Positions 42,095 to 52,852 of a stretch of DNA of 64,000 bases are shown piece after piece. Each line of letters starts with the position of its first letter. The stretch's first letter is position 1. Below the pieces are notes generated by a model that worked only from the letters and a program-made list of their open reading frames with translations, was not told the DNA's origin and did no database searches. The DNA comes from Simiduia agarivorans SA1 = DSM 21679 (GTDB lineage: Bacteria; Pseudomonadota; Gammaproteobacteria; Pseudomonadales; Cellvibrionaceae): NCBI RefSeq assembly GCF_000305785.2, contig NC_018868.3, positions 3,890,270 through 3,954,269 of the forward strand, in the 5' to 3' direction. A program made the translations under genes and the position numbers.

Positions 42095-43027
42095 ATGAAA
42101 GTCATACTGGTCAGCCAACGCCATGGTAGCACCCGCAGCTTTACGCTGGGTGGGTGGACGCGCGCGTTGGTGTCTGTGTGCTTATTGGGTCTGCCTGCCG
42201 GTGTTGGCGTGATGGCCGGGCTTGAGTGGGCTAAAGGCGAAGGCGCCGACCTGTTCAATGCCGAAGCCGCAGGCGCCTGGCGCGATGACCTTTCCGACCA
42301 GCGTGAAAAAATCGAGCTGACCCGCCAACAGGCCGAGCAGCAGCTTGCTGCGATTACTTTACGCGTGGCTGAGCTGCAGGCGCGATTGGTGCGCTTGGAC
42401 GCACTGGGTGAACGCCTTACCTCCATTGCAAAACTCGATTCCGGTGAGTTTGATTTCAGCCAGCCGCCCGCATTGGGTGGGCCTGAGTCTGCCGCCTTGG
42501 GCGATGCCTACCAGGCGCCGGAGTTCGTAGACGTTATTGATCAGTTAACGGCTCAGATTGCCAACCGTGAGCAGCAGCTGGAAATTCTTGAAACATTACT
42601 GGCCAAGCGCAAGCTGGAAAACGATGTATTCCTTGCCGGTCGACCGGTCAGTAAAGGCTGGATGTCGTCGCGTTTTGGTCGCCGTACAGACCCTTTCACC
42701 GGGCGTGTCGCTTGGCATTCAGGGGTGGATTTCGCCGGCAAGATGGGTTCAGACATCATTTCGGTAGCCGCCGGTGTGGTGACCTGGGCCAGCCAGCGTC
42801 AGGGTTACGGCTATCTGGTTGAAATCAACCATGGCAACGGCTTTTCAACCCGCTATGCCCACAATTCCGAGCTCAAGGTCAAAGTGGGTGATATCGTCAA
42901 GAAAGGGCAGGTTATTGCTCTTATGGGTACCAGTGGGCGTTCTACCGGCCCGCATGTGCACTTTGAAGTCTACAAGCACGGCCGCGCCGTGGATCCCGCC
43001 GCCTATATCCATCGCGCGGCTCGCTGA
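42095..43027 (+). CDS. M23 (LytM) family peptidoglycan endopeptidase, membrane anchored
   Basis: A 310-residue protein with one N-terminal membrane helix (about 22-44), a coiled coil (about 62-112) and a C-terminal LytM domain. The zinc and catalytic residues are complete: H208 and D212 (WHSGVDFAG) and H287-x-H289 (GPHVHFEV), so it should be an active endopeptidase rather than an EnvC/NlpD-type activator. It lies between lpxC and secA, as in Pseudomonas. In the 264-bp gap upstream only a TATACT at 42054-42059 looks promoter-like. Confidence 0.9.
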   Translation: MKVILVSQRHGSTRSFTLGGWTRALVSVCLLGLPAGVGVMAGLEWAKGEGADLFNAEAAGAWRDDLSDQREKIELTRQQAEQQLAAITLRVAELQARLVRLDALGERLTSIAKLDSGEFDFSQPPALGGPESAALGDAYQAPEFVDVIDQLTAQIANREQQLEILETLLAKRKLENDVFLAGRPVSKGWMSSRFGRRTDPFTGRVAWHSGVDFAGKMGSDIISVAAGVVTWASQRQGYGYLVEINHGNGFSTRYAHNSELKVKVGDIVKKGQVIALMGTSGRSTGPHVHFEVYKHGRAVDPAAYIHRAAR

Positions 43028-43135
43028 CCTCCTTCTCCTTTTTAGGGCCCTTGCAACCTGAGGCGCCTTTCTGTTTACTTGACACCTTTTTTAACCGCCA
43101 GTGGGCGGGAAACCTTTATAAATTCCGGATTTCAC

Positions 43136-45835
43136 ATGTTAGGCAAGATGCTGAAGGCCATTTTTGGCACAAAAAATGATCGCGAACTGAAACGTATGGG
43201 CAAGTTGGTCAAGCAGATCAATGCCCTCGAGCCAGAAATGGAAAAGCTGGGCGATGCCGATTTCTCTGCTAAGACCGAGGAGTTCCGCAAGCGTTTCAAC
43301 GACGGCGCTACGCTCGACGAGCTGTTGCCAGAAGCCTTTGCGGTATGTCGTGAAGCCTCGCGCCGGGTGATGGGGATGCGCCATTTCGATGTGCAGTTAA
43401 TCGGTGGTATTACCCTGCATGAAGGCCGGATCGCCGAAATGCGTACCGGTGAAGGTAAAACCCTGATGGCCACCTTGGCGACTTATCTGAATGCCATCTC
43501 CGGCAAAGGCGTGCACATTGTTACCGTGAACGACTATCTGGCGGCGCGCGATGCGGAGTGGATGTCACCGTTGTACAACGCGCTGGGCATGTCTGTGGGT
43601 GTGATTCGATCACAGCAGGACCCGGATGAGAAGCGCGCGGCCTACCAGTCCGATATTACCTACGGCACCAACAACGAATACGGTTTTGATTACCTGCGCG
43701 ACAACATGGCGCTGCGGAAAGAAGACCGGTATCAGCGCGGGCTGAATTTTGCGATCGTGGATGAGGTGGATTCCATTCTGATCGACGAAGCGCGAACACC
43801 GTTGATTATTTCCGGTGCCGCTGAAGACAGCTCCGAGCTGTATAAACTCATCAATACCCTTATTCCTAAACTCAAAGCGCCCACGGAAACGGACCCTGGT
43901 CACTACCAGCACGATGAAAAATCCCGTGTAGTTGAATTGACGGAAGACGGGCACCAGGTGATTGAAGATCTGTTGATTGAGGCCGGTTTATTACAGGCCG
44001 AAGACAGCCTCTACTCCGCTGCAAACCTGACGCTGTTACACCACGTGCACGCGGCACTGAAAGCCCAGATCCTGTTCCAGAAAAACGTGGATTATATTGT
44101 GCAGGACGGCCAGGTCATGCTGATTGATGAGCACACCGGCCGCACGATGCCGGGGCGTCGCTTGTCCGAAGGTTTGCATCAGGCGTTGGAAGCCAAAGAA
44201 GGTGTGCACATTCAGAACGAAAGCCAGACGCTGGCTTCCATTACCTTCCAGAATTATTTCCGACTGTACAATAATCTGGCGGGCATGACCGGTACTGCCG
44301 ATACCGAAGCGTTTGAATTCCGCCAGATCTATGGTCTGGATGTAGTGGTTATTCCCACCAACAAACCGATTCAGCGTCAGGATCTTAACGATCTGATCTA
44401 CCTCACGGTGGAAGAAAAGTACGATGCGATCATCGAGGATGTAAAGGCCTGTATCGAAAAGCAGGCGCCGGTATTGGTAGGTACTGCCTCCATCGAAACA
44501 TCGGAAATTATGTCGGCCCGATTGAAAAAAGCCGGCATCAAACACCAGGTGTTAAACGCGAAATTCCACGAACGCGAAGCAGAAATTATCGCTGAAGCGG
44601 GCCGGCCCGGTGCCGTGACAATTGCCACCAACATGGCGGGTCGCGGTACCGATATTGTGCTGGGCGGTAAGTGGGAATCCGAGATTGAGGCGTTGGAAAA
44701 CCCCACTCAGGAGCAGATCGACAAGATCAAAGCAGACTGGAAAAAGCGCCATGAGCAGGTGCTTGAGGCCGGTGGTTTACACATTATTGGTACCGAGCGG
44801 CACGAATCCCGCCGTATCGATAACCAGCTGCGCGGTCGTGCCGGTCGCCAGGGTGATCCGGGCATGTCGCGCTTCTATTTATCGCTGGAAGATAATCTGA
44901 TGCGTATTTTCGCGTCCGAGCGTGTGCGTAACTTCATGAAAGCCTTGGGAATGGAAAAAGGTGAGGCGATTGAGCACCGCATGGTGACCAATGCGATTGA
45001 AAAAGCACAGCGCAAAGTGGAAGGCCGCAACTTCGATATTCGTAAGCAGCTGCTGGAATACGATGATATTGCCAACGATCAACGCCAGATTGTGTACCAG
45101 CAGCGCGATGGCTTGCTGGATGCGGAAAACATCACCGATACCATCAATGCTATCCGGGCGGATGTGGTCAACGACATTGTCAGCACCTATATGCCGCCCC
45201 AGAGTATGGAAGAGCAGTGGGACGTTCCCGGTCTGGAAAAATCGCTGGAAGCAGAGTTCGGTTTGCAATTGCCGATTCAAGAGTGGTTGGACACGGACAA
45301 GAGCGTGCATGAAGCCGTGGTGCGTGAGCGGGTACTCGACGCGGCCCAGAAAGCGTACGACGAAAAATCCGAACGCATTGGCCCGGTTATGCAAGATATC
45401 GAGCGCCAGATCATGTTGCAGGTGTTGGATCAGCAGTGGAAGGAGCATTTGGCCAGCATGGATCATTTGCGCCAGAGTGTGGGCCTGCGCAGTTATGCTC
45501 AGCGCAACCCCAAGCAGGAATACAAGCGCGAAGCATTTGAGCTGTTCCAGCGCATGTTGGGCAGCATCAAGCACGAGGTCGTCAAGATCCTCGCCCGGGT
45601 CGAGCCGATTACCCGCGAGCAGATGGAAGAGATCGAGCGCCAGCGAGCTGAGGCCTTGGCCCGCCAGAAGATGCAGCTGCAACACGCGGAGGCGTCGGCG
45701 CTGGGTGCGCCTGAGCAACCCGAGCCTCAAACGGCGCAGCCGTTCGTACGCGAAGGCATGAAGGTGGGACGCAACGATCCTTGCCCGTGTGGCTCAGGTA
45801 AAAAGTTCAAACAATGTCACGGCAAGCTGGCCTGA
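43136..45835 (+). CDS. secA: Protein translocase ATPase SecA
   Basis: Motor of the Sec export pathway, pushing preproteins through SecYEG. It has 899 residues. Walker A is within MRTGEGKT (T104-T109), [12 protein letters not shown] is the Walker B region, and helicase-like motifs follow. The C-terminal SEC-C zinc site for SecB is C883, C885, C894 and H895 in [14 protein letters not shown]. The frame is open to 43079, but the ATG at 43136 gives [11 protein letters not shown], aligned with E. coli SecA. No SecM-like gene precedes it; the M23 peptidase occupies that place. Confidence 0.97.
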   Translation: MLGKMLKAIFGTKNDRELKRMGKLVKQINALEPEMEKLGDADFSAKTEEFRKRFNDGATLDELLPEAFAVCREASRRVMGMRHFDVQLIGGITLHEGRIAEMRTGEGKTLMATLATYLNAISGKGVHIVTVNDYLAARDAEWMSPLYNALGMSVGVIRSQQDPDEKRAAYQSDITYGTNNEYGFDYLRDNMALRKEDRYQRGLNFAIVDEVDSILIDEARTPLIISGAAEDSSELYKLINTLIPKLKAPTETDPGHYQHDEKSRVVELTEDGHQVIEDLLIEAGLLQAEDSLYSAANLTLLHHVHAALKAQILFQKNVDYIVQDGQVMLIDEHTGRTMPGRRLSEGLHQALEAKEGVHIQNESQTLASITFQNYFRLYNNLAGMTGTADTEAFEFRQIYGLDVVVIPTNKPIQRQDLNDLIYLTVEEKYDAIIEDVKACIEKQAPVLVGTASIETSEIMSARLKKAGIKHQVLNAKFHEREAEIIAEAGRPGAVTIATNMAGRGTDIVLGGKWESEIEALENPTQEQIDKIKADWKKRHEQVLEAGGLHIIGTERHESRRIDNQLRGRAGRQGDPGMSRFYLSLEDNLMRIFASERVRNFMKALGMEKGEAIEHRMVTNAIEKAQRKVEGRNFDIRKQLLEYDDIANDQRQIVYQQRDGLLDAENITDTINAIRADVVNDIVSTYMPPQSMEEQWDVPGLEKSLEAEFGLQLPIQEWLDTDKSVHEAVVRERVLDAAQKAYDEKSERIGPVMQDIERQIMLQVLDQQWKEHLASMDHLRQSVGLRSYAQRNPKQEYKREAFELFQRMLGSIKHEVVKILARVEPITREQMEEIERQRAEALARQKMQLQHAEASALGAPEQPEPQTAQPFVREGMKVGRNDPCPCGSGKKFKQCHGKLA

Positions 45836-45846
45836 TAAATTTGCAT

Positions 45847-45873
45847 GAAAAGCCGCCTTCGGGCGGTTTTTTC
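45847..45873 (+). terminator. Rho-independent terminator of secA
   Basis: GCCGCC/GGCGGT stem closed by a UUCG tetraloop and followed by a T-run, 12 bp after the secA stop. Confidence 0.92.
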
Positions 45874-45949
45874 ATAGTGAGATCCAAAAAATAACCTCGC
45901 CATAGGATACACTGTGCGTCTTTATGGCTAATTGACTTCAGGAGGCACC

Positions 45950-47170
45950 ATGGCCGTTGGCGAGTTCCCCTTTCCACAGATGCACCCGGTACCGGGTTTT
46001 TCCCTCGGTGTTGCCAGTGCCGGCATCAAGCGCCCCGGGCGTCGCGATGTGGTGGTGATGGCGGCTGCCGAAGGCGCCACGGTAGCGGGTGTGTTTACCA
46101 CCAATGCGTTTTGCGCTGCGCCGGTAACCGTGTGTAAAGAGCGCCTGGCGAAAGGTGCCCCGCGTTATTTTGTCACCAATACCGGTAACGCCAATGCCTG
46201 TACTGGTGCGTCCGGTCTCGCTAACGCGCGCAAAGTATGTGCCGAAGTTGCGCGCTTGCTTAACTGCGATGAAAACCTCGTGCTGCCTTTTTCTACCGGT
46301 GTCATCGGTGAGCCATTGCCGGTAGATAAAATTCTGCCGGTACTACCGGACGCCGTGGCAGCACTGGCGGAGGACCAGTGGGAAAATGCGGGCCACGGCA
46401 TAATGACCACCGACACCCGCCCAAAAGGCGCGACGGCTGCCTTTACGTTTGAGGGCGAGACCATTGTGGTGTCGGGGATCAGTAAAGGTTCCGGGATGAT
46501 CAAGCCCAATATGGCAACAATGCTCGGTTATGTGGCTACCAACGCCAAGGTCAGCCAGCCCGTGTTACAGGCGTTATTGCGTGAAGCGACCGATTTGTCC
46601 TTCAACCGGATCACGGTGGACGGCGATACCAGCACCAATGATTCCGGTGTATTGATTGCCACCGGCAAGACTGCATTGCCTGAGATCACCGAGGCCGCCG
46701 GTGATTACTATCAGAAACTACGTGCAGCAGTGATTGAAGTGCATGAGCAATTGGCGCGCGCCATTGTGGCCGACGGTGAGGGCGCGACCAAATTTGTCAC
46801 CATTGAAGTCTCCGGCGCTGCGAAAAAAGCCGAAGCCACCCAGGTGGCCTATGCTGTGGCCCATTCGCCCTTGATTAAAACGGCATTGTTCGCCAGTGAT
46901 CCGAACTGGGGACGCATTGTTGCGGCCATTGGCTACGCCGGTGTGGACGGTCTTGATGCGGACAAGGTGCGCGTGCATCTGGGCGATGCCTTGATCGTTG
47001 AAAACGGCGGGCGTGCGGACAGTTATACGGAGCAGCAAGGCCAGGCGGTGATGAATCAGGCAGAAATCACCATCCGCATCGATTTGGGCCGCGGACAGGA
47101 AGCTGACCGGGTCTGGACCACGGATTTTTCCCACGACTACGTGACCATCAACGCCGACTACCGAAGCTGA
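45950..47170 (+). CDS. argJ: Bifunctional glutamate N-acetyltransferase / ornithine acetyltransferase ArgJ
   Basis: Transfers acetyl from N-acetylornithine to glutamate in the cyclic arginine pathway. It has 406 residues. It matures by self-cleavage before the catalytic threonine, here T190 in KPNMATMLGY, giving two subunits. The ATG at 45950 has an AGGAGG site 4 nt upstream; the frame is open to 45932. It overlaps the next gene as TGATG. The gene order secA-argJ-Nudix matches Pseudomonas. Confidence 0.96.
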   Translation: MAVGEFPFPQMHPVPGFSLGVASAGIKRPGRRDVVVMAAAEGATVAGVFTTNAFCAAPVTVCKERLAKGAPRYFVTNTGNANACTGASGLANARKVCAEVARLLNCDENLVLPFSTGVIGEPLPVDKILPVLPDAVAALAEDQWENAGHGIMTTDTRPKGATAAFTFEGETIVVSGISKGSGMIKPNMATMLGYVATNAKVSQPVLQALLREATDLSFNRITVDGDTSTNDSGVLIATGKTALPEITEAAGDYYQKLRAAVIEVHEQLARAIVADGEGATKFVTIEVSGAAKKAEATQVAYAVAHSPLIKTALFASDPNWGRIVAAIGYAGVDGLDADKVRVHLGDALIVENGGRADSYTEQQGQAVMNQAEITIRIDLGRGQEADRVWTTDFSHDYVTINADYRS

Positions 47171-48123
47171 TGAGCCGTCGAGTCCATGTGGCCGCCGCGG
47201 TTATTCGTCGCGGCGGGCAGATTTTTGTCGCCCGACGCCCGGCGCATTTGCACATGGGTGGCTTGTGGGAATTTCCGGGGGGCAAGGTAGAGCCTGGTGA
47301 GTCTGTGCAGGATGCACTGGCGCGCGAACTGACCGAAGAGCTGGGCATTCAGGTACATACAAGCTCTCCCCTGATTCAGGTGCCTTACGATTATCCCGAT
47401 AAGTCGGTACTGCTCGACGTATGGGAGGTAAACGATTTTGGCGGTGAACCTGCCGGTCTTGAAGGGCAGGAAACCCGTTGGGTCACGCCCTCGGCGCTGG
47501 GATCGCTGGAATTTCCGGCTGCCAATAAACCGATTGTTGATGCGGCCTGCCTGCCGCCGGTGTGTGCCATCAGTCGCCCGGCAGAGAGCCTGCAGGCCTG
47601 GCTGGCGGATTTGCAGGCCGGTGTCATGCGGGGCGTGCGACTTTTCGTGTTGCGTCCTCCGCTTGGATTCAGTGCAGAACCCGAGCAGTTGCTGAAGGCG
47701 GTCGGCTCGCTCACGCATGCGCGTGAGGTTCAGTGGCAATGGCACCGTGATCTGTTTGCCAATGCCGGTGCCATGCCTGCGCTGCTGGCCGGTGCATCCA
47801 ATTATGGTGTACATCTGCCATCGACCGCATTGTCCGGGCCATGCGAAGCGCTGCCCGAGGGCGTAGGGCTGATCAGTGCTTCCTGTCATTCTTTGGCAGA
47901 GATGCAGGCCGCTAAGGCGGTGCATGCCCGATTTTTGTTGCTGTCTCCGGTGGCCGAGACCAAACAGTATGCGTCCCACCAATTGCTGGGTTGGTCTGCG
48001 TTCGCAGACTGGGTGGCTGGCTGCCAATTACCCGTTTACGGTCTGGGCGGGCTTTCGCTCGGCGACGTGGCGCAGGCGCGCGCGCACGGAGGCCAGGGCA
48101 TCGCATTGCAGCGGGGTTGGTAG
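47170..48123 (+). CDS. Nudix hydrolase fused to a thiamine-phosphate-synthase-like domain
   Basis: A 317-residue fusion. The N-terminal MutT-like domain has a complete Nudix box, G38 to I60 (GGKVEPGES...RELTEELGI), and probably hydrolyses oxidised dGTP or a related nucleotide. The C-terminal part (about 135-317) resembles ThiE/TenI, with GVGLISASCHSLAEM and a final GGLSLGDVAQARAHGGQGIA. The same fusion is known in Pseudomonas (PA4400 type). Whether the ThiE-like half is catalytic is not known. Translationally coupled to argJ. Confidence 0.88.
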   Translation: MSRRVHVAAAVIRRGGQIFVARRPAHLHMGGLWEFPGGKVEPGESVQDALARELTEELGIQVHTSSPLIQVPYDYPDKSVLLDVWEVNDFGGEPAGLEGQETRWVTPSALGSLEFPAANKPIVDAACLPPVCAISRPAESLQAWLADLQAGVMRGVRLFVLRPPLGFSAEPEQLLKAVGSLTHAREVQWQWHRDLFANAGAMPALLAGASNYGVHLPSTALSGPCEALPEGVGLISASCHSLAEMQAAKAVHARFLLLSPVAETKQYASHQLLGWSAFADWVAGCQLPVYGLGGLSLGDVAQARAHGGQGIALQRGW

Positions 48124-48144
48124 CACGACAATCTTAAGAGCCGC

Positions 48145-48345
48145 TCAGTGCTTTTTCTCGAGATCTTCACTCATCAGATCATCCAGCAGCGGTTCACCGG
48201 CAATCCGGTGTGACTCGCTGGCCCAATCGCCCAGGTCAATTAATTTGCAGCGCTCGGAGCAAAACGGGCGGTGGGGGAATTTGTCGTTCCAGGTAACCTG
48301 CTGCTTACACACAGGGCAGGCGAGGGTGAGTGGCGGTTTTGACAT
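48145..48345 (-). CDS. yacG: DNA gyrase inhibitor YacG
   Basis: Small zinc protein that in E. coli binds GyrB and inhibits gyrase. It has 66 residues. The four zinc ligands are C10, C13 (CPVC), C29 and C33 (CSERC), followed by the conserved [10 protein letters not shown]. It is the last gene downstream of pilB-pilC-pilD-coaE, as in other gammaproteobacteria. It converges on the Nudix gene with 21 bp between stops. Confidence 0.94.
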   Translation of the reverse strand: MSKPPLTLACPVCKQQVTWNDKFPHRPFCSERCKLIDLGDWASESHRIAGEPLLDDLMSEDLEKKH

Positions 48346-48392
48346 GGGACTTGCAGTTGTCTCTGAAGGCGATTCAATCTCGGTTGACCAGT

Positions 48393-48986
48393 TTAACTGG
48401 CCAGAAGCTTCAGGTGTAGTGCTTCCACTTGTTGTTTCAGTTGTTCAGGCTTGCCTTCGTTATCCAGCACAAAATCCGCCAGGGCCAGCTTGTCGGCGCG
48501 TGACATCTGGCTCGCCATGATGGCTTCGACCTGTGCTTTGGTGTTGTTGTCCCGGCGGCTGGCGCGTGCTATTTGTGTGTCTGGGCTTACATCCACCAGG
48601 ATGACGGCGTCTACCAATGCCTTTTGATCGGTTTCCAGTAGCAGCGGTGACTCCAATAACTGATAGGGCTGGTCGTGGGCTTGGGCCAGTGTTTCAGCGA
48701 TGGTCGTGCGAATCAGCGGATGCAGTAGGGTTTCGAGAAAGTGTTTTTCGGCGGTATCGGCGAACACAATCGCCCTGAGCGCCGCCCGATCCAGTTGGCC
48801 ATCGGATTGGATGAGTGCTTCGCCAAAGTGATCCGCAATGGCTTGCAAGGCAGGTGATCCCGGCTGTACCACCTGACGAGCAACCTGGTCGGCATCGGTC
48901 ACGCGAATTCCCAAGGCTCTGAAGTGGGCGGCGGCGCTGGATTTGCCGCTGCCAATACCGCCTGTAAGGCCGATGACCCTGCTCAC
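48393..48986 (-). CDS. coaE: Dephospho-CoA kinase
   Basis: Final step of coenzyme A synthesis, phosphorylating the 3'-hydroxyl of dephospho-CoA. It has 197 residues. The P-loop GGIGSGKSS is at 9-17, and [13 protein letters not shown] and SPLLLETD follow. Its start overlaps the pilD stop by 4 bp, an old and widespread link between coaE and pilBCD with no known functional reason. Confidence 0.95.
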   Translation of the reverse strand: MSRVIGLTGGIGSGKSSAAAHFRALGIRVTDADQVARQVVQPGSPALQAIADHFGEALIQSDGQLDRAALRAIVFADTAEKHFLETLLHPLIRTTIAETLAQAHDQPYQLLESPLLLETDQKALVDAVILVDVSPDTQIARASRRDNNTKAQVEAIMASQMSRADKLALADFVLDNEGKPEQLKQQVEALHLKLLAS

Positions 48987-49852
48987 CCGTTGTTGATACC
49001 AGACAGATTCAGGTAAAGATTGGTGATCTGTTCACCCCACATCATGGCAATCCAGCCGGCGACCGCCAGATAGGGGCCAAACGGCATGGGTTGTTGGTTG
49101 TCACGCCCCTTGAGCACAATCTGGCTGATACCCCAGGCGGCGCCAACGAAAGACGACAGCAAAATGATCAATGGCAGCGCTTGCCAACCCAGCCAGGCGC
49201 CCAAGGCGGCCAGCAGCTTGAAGTCGCCGTAACCCATGCCATCTTTGCCGGTGAGTAATTTAAAGCCCCAGAACACCAGCCACAAGACGCCGTAGCCGGC
49301 AATGGCGCCCCAGAACGCACTGTCGAAATCAGTCACATAACCAAAGTAATTGACCACCAGGCCCGCCCACATAAGTGGCAGGGTCAGACTGTCGGGCAGG
49401 AGCATGGTGTCTGCGTCGATGAGGGTCAGGCAGATGAGCGTCCAGGTGAAACCAAGTAGAAAAAGAGCTTGTAAACTGGCACCGAACTGAAGGGCAATTA
49501 ACAGACTTAGCAGGCCGGAAGTAATTTCAACGAGAGGATAACGTACTGAGATTGAGGCTTTACAATTGCTGCACCTACCGCGCAGTATCAACCAGCTGAT
49601 AACCGGAATGTTTTGCCAGGCTTTAATGGGGGCTTTACACGATGGGCAGTGCGAGGCAGGAAAAGCGAGATTAAAAGATGCCTCGGGTTTTGAATGCTCG
49701 CTTTGCCCCATTAACTCACAACATTCGCTCCGCCAGTTAGCCTCTAAAATTTTAGGCAGCCGGTAAATTACCACATTTAAAAAGCTACCAACTGTAAGTC
49801 CCAGCACCGCCAGCGCTGGAATGTAGAATAGAGGTTCGACCAGTGATTGCAA
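48983..49852 (-). CDS. pilD: Type IV prepilin peptidase / N-methyltransferase PilD
   Basis: Inner-membrane aspartyl protease that removes prepilin leaders and methylates the new N-terminal phenylalanine; it also serves type II secretion pseudopilins. It has 289 residues and about eight membrane helices. The zinc-type cytoplasmic loop has C69, C72, C94 and C97. Catalytic aspartates are in DADTMLLPD (146-154) and GYGD (D210). Its obvious substrate here is PilA. Confidence 0.96.
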   Translation of the reverse strand: MQSLVEPLFYIPALAVLGLTVGSFLNVVIYRLPKILEANWRSECCELMGQSEHSKPEASFNLAFPASHCPSCKAPIKAWQNIPVISWLILRGRCSNCKASISVRYPLVEITSGLLSLLIALQFGASLQALFLLGFTWTLICLTLIDADTMLLPDSLTLPLMWAGLVVNYFGYVTDFDSAFWGAIAGYGVLWLVFWGFKLLTGKDGMGYGDFKLLAALGAWLGWQALPLIILLSSFVGAAWGISQIVLKGRDNQQPMPFGPYLAVAGWIAMMWGEQITNLYLNLSGINNG

Positions 49853-49879
49853 AAAAATAATCTCGATTGGTAATCAGGC

Positions 49880-51115
49880 TTAAACAACGGCGCCAAGCTG
49901 GAAAATCGGTAGGTACATAGCAACCATCAAACCGCCTACGAGAATACCGAGTACCGCCATAATCATTGGCTCAAGGAGTGCGGTGAGGTTGTCTACCATG
50001 TTATCTACTGCATCCTCATAGAACTCCGCAACTTTATCAAGCATCTCGTCCAGTGCGCCTGATTCTTCACCAATTGCAGTCATCTGGATTAGCATCGGCG
50101 GGAACATATTGGCGGCGCGCAGTGAAGTATTGAGCTGAATACCAGAAGATACTTCTTCCCTCACTTTCAGAATTGCATCTCTGTACAGCGCATTGCCGGC
50201 GGCGCCAGATACAGATGTCAGAGCATCAATGAGTGGTACGCCGGCAGAAAAGGTAGTAGATAGCGTGCGTGCAAACCGCGCGACAATAGAGTTGTATAAA
50301 ATTTGTCCGACAATGGGCAGTTTCAAAGACAGGCGATCTTTTTGATAGGCAACCTTTTCGGATCTTTTAACAGCCTCTTTGAGGGCGAATACTGAGCCGA
50401 CTATGCCGAAGACAATCATCAGCCACCATTCCTGGGCAAATTCGGACAGTCCCAATACCAATAGTGTAAATGCAGGTAATTCTGCGCCGAACGAGGAGAA
50501 GGTTTCAGCGAATTGTGGTACAACTTTTACCAACAATATGCCAGTAACGACAACGGCTACAACTAAAACAGCAATGGGGTAGGTCATTGCTTTTTTAATT
50601 TTTGCTTTTAGCTTTTCAGTCTTTTCTTTATAGGTGGCGATACGATCGAGCATAGTTTCAAGTGCACCAGATTGTTCGCCGGATTCAACCAGGTTGCAAA
50701 ACAGTTCATCGAAGTATTTGGGGTGTTTTTCAAGTGCTTTTGCAAAGCCGTTACCCGATGCTACATTTTCCCTGATATCGAGTACTAACTTACGCAAATT
50801 TGGGTTTTCAAGGCCGTCTGCTACGATTTCAAAGCTTTGCACCAGTGGCACGCCCGCTCGCATCATGGTTGCCATCTGGCGCGTAAAAATAGCAATATCC
50901 TGAGGTTGTATTGCTTTGCCTCCACCACCAAATAGAGGCTTTGGCTTCTTCCTGACGGTCGAGGCCTTGATACCCTGTTTCAACAGTTGAGCCTTGACAA
51001 GAGCGGCACTGGATCCATCAATTTCACCACTGATTTTTTTGCCCTTCCGATCCACACCTTTGTAAATAAAGATGGTGGGTTTGGCTTGGGGCTTCATTTT
51101 TGCTGCAGTTGCCAT
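49880..51115 (-). CDS. pilC: Type IV pilus inner-membrane platform protein PilC
   Basis: Platform protein through which PilB drives pilus extension. It has 411 residues, with two GspF-type domains (about 75-200 and 278-400), each followed by hydrophobic segments such as AVLVVAVVVTGILLVKVVPQ. The base composition is clearly AT-richer than surrounding housekeeping genes (one 60-base line, 50581-50640, is 32 percent GC by hand count). Seven bp downstream of pilB and 27 bp upstream of pilD. Confidence 0.96.
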   Translation of the reverse strand: MATAAKMKPQAKPTIFIYKGVDRKGKKISGEIDGSSAALVKAQLLKQGIKASTVRKKPKPLFGGGGKAIQPQDIAIFTRQMATMMRAGVPLVQSFEIVADGLENPNLRKLVLDIRENVASGNGFAKALEKHPKYFDELFCNLVESGEQSGALETMLDRIATYKEKTEKLKAKIKKAMTYPIAVLVVAVVVTGILLVKVVPQFAETFSSFGAELPAFTLLVLGLSEFAQEWWLMIVFGIVGSVFALKEAVKRSEKVAYQKDRLSLKLPIVGQILYNSIVARFARTLSTTFSAGVPLIDALTSVSGAAGNALYRDAILKVREEVSSGIQLNTSLRAANMFPPMLIQMTAIGEESGALDEMLDKVAEFYEDAVDNMVDNLTALLEPMIMAVLGILVGGLMVAMYLPIFQLGAVV

Positions 51116-51121
51116 CAGTGA

Positions 51122-52852
51122 TTAGTCCTTGGTGACGCGATTTGCTTCTTCTAGGCTGGTGAGTCCCATGGCGGCTTTTCTCAATGCCGAGACACGAAGA
51201 TTGTTAAAGCCCTCTTCTTTCGCGGCCTTTGCAATCTGTAGGGAGTTACCTCCCTCCATTATAATGCTGGAGATCTTGGGTGTAATGCGAACCACTTCAT
51301 AAACCCCCACGCGGCCCTTGTAGCCATTGTTGCACTGATCACAGCCCTTGGGATGGTAGAGTTCAAAATCTGATCGGGCTATGCCAATGTCATCAAAACC
51401 TTCTTGCGATAGGATTTCATCCGGAATATCGTTTGCGGGTTGCTTACAGTTGCCGCAAAGTCGTCGCGCCAGGCGTTGTGCGATAATCAGGCTGACTGTC
51501 GTGGCCACGTTAAAAGCCGGGACGCCCATATTCAACAGGCGGGTCAGTGTTTCCGGTGCAGAGTTGGTGTGCAGTGTTGACATTACCATGTGACCGGTCT
51601 GTGCCGCCTTGATCGCAATCTCGGCGGTCTCCAGGTCGCGAATCTCACCCACCATGACCACATCCGGGTCCTGACGCAAGAAAGAGCGCAGCGCTTCAGC
51701 AAACGTCAGGCCGACCTTGGTGTTCATCTGTACCTGATTGATGCCTTCCAGGTTGATTTCTACCGGGTCTTCGGCGGTGCTGATATTAATTTCCGGGGTA
51801 TTGAGGATATTTAAACCGGTGTACAGCGAAACTGTTTTACCAGATCCAGTGGGACCCGTGACCAGAATCATGCCTTGAGGTTGCGCCAACGCATCCATGT
51901 ACATCTTTTTCTGGGTATCTTCATAGCCCAGAGCGTCGATACCCAGCTTGGCAGAAGATGGATCGAGGATCCGCAGTACTATCTTTTCGCCAAACAGGGT
52001 CGGTAGCGTGTTTACACGGAAGTCTATTGCCCGGCTTTTGGAAATCTTCATCTTGATCCGGCCGTCCTGTGGCACGCGCCGTTCCGAGATATCCATTTGT
52101 GACATGACCTTGAGGCGGGCCGCTAAGCGGGTTGCCAGATTTACGGGCGGTCTGGCTACCTCATGCAATATCCCGTCAGTTCGGAAGCGGACGCGATAGG
52201 CCTTTTCGTAAGGTTCAAAGTGAATATCCGATGCCCCGCTTTTGATGGCATCGAGCAATACCTTGTTAATAAACTTTACAATTGGCGCTTCGTCGGCCTC
52301 CGATGGGCCTGAATCGTCCTTGTTGCCTTCCTCATCGACAGCTTCGATATCCAGATCTTCAAGGCCTTCATCATCCAGGCCTCCTAAAGAATCTCCCAGT
52401 GCCTCATCCTGTGCTGACAGGAATTTTTCAATGGCTTTATAGAGTTTATCGCCCTCTGCCAGAATGGCTTCGACTGAGCATCCCGTCTGAAACTTAATCT
52501 CATCCAGTGCGTGCAGGTTGGTTGGGTCCGCTACTGCCAGAAACAGGCGATTCCCCCTTCTGAATAGCGGCAGTGCCTGATGTTTGGTAATTAACTTGGT
52601 GTCGACCAGGTCTTTTGGTATCGCGTCAGTGTTCAGACTGTCTAAATCCAGCAGGGGCGTGCCAAATTCATCGGCGGCGGCCATTGCGATAGCCTGGCCG
52701 CTGAGGGCGCTGGTACTGACCAAATATTGAACCAACGGCTTCTTTTCTTTTTGCGCGCTGTTTATGGCGTTTTTGGCCAGCTCTTCATCAAGAAGGCCAT
52801 CTTTCACTAATCGCCGCGCAAGGCCGTTAAGTTGTACGGTAGGTGGATTCAT
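51122..52852 (-). CDS. pilB: Type IV pilus extension ATPase PilB
   Basis: Hexameric cytoplasmic ATPase powering pilus assembly. It has 576 residues. An N-terminal MshEN-like domain (about 1-150) may bind c-di-GMP; the ATPase domain has Walker A GPTGSGKT at 333-340, an Asp box and His box region, and the tetracysteine zinc motif CGNC...CDQC near 475-515. First gene of pilB-pilC-pilD-coaE-yacG, divergent from pilA across 336 bp. Confidence 0.97.
   Translation of the reverse strand: MNPPTVQLNGLARRLVKDGLLDEELAKNAINSAQKEKKPLVQYLVSTSALSGQAIAMAAADEFGTPLLDLDSLNTDAIPKDLVDTKLITKHQALPLFRRGNRLFLAVADPTNLHALDEIKFQTGCSVEAILAEGDKLYKAIEKFLSAQDEALGDSLGGLDDEGLEDLDIEAVDEEGNKDDSGPSEADEAPIVKFINKVLLDAIKSGASDIHFEPYEKAYRVRFRTDGILHEVARPPVNLATRLAARLKVMSQMDISERRVPQDGRIKMKISKSRAIDFRVNTLPTLFGEKIVLRILDPSSAKLGIDALGYEDTQKKMYMDALAQPQGMILVTGPTGSGKTVSLYTGLNILNTPEINISTAEDPVEINLEGINQVQMNTKVGLTFAEALRSFLRQDPDVVMVGEIRDLETAEIAIKAAQTGHMVMSTLHTNSAPETLTRLLNMGVPAFNVATTVSLIIAQRLARRLCGNCKQPANDIPDEILSQEGFDDIGIARSDFELYHPKGCDQCNNGYKGRVGVYEVVRITPKISSIIMEGGNSLQIAKAAKEEGFNNLRVSALRKAAMGLTSLEEANRVTKD

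Noticed and set aside
48122..48160. AGCAC...GTGCT plus TTTTT considered as a terminator for the Nudix gene
   Set aside because: The loop is over 20 nt and the element overlaps the yacG 3' end; too weak to call.
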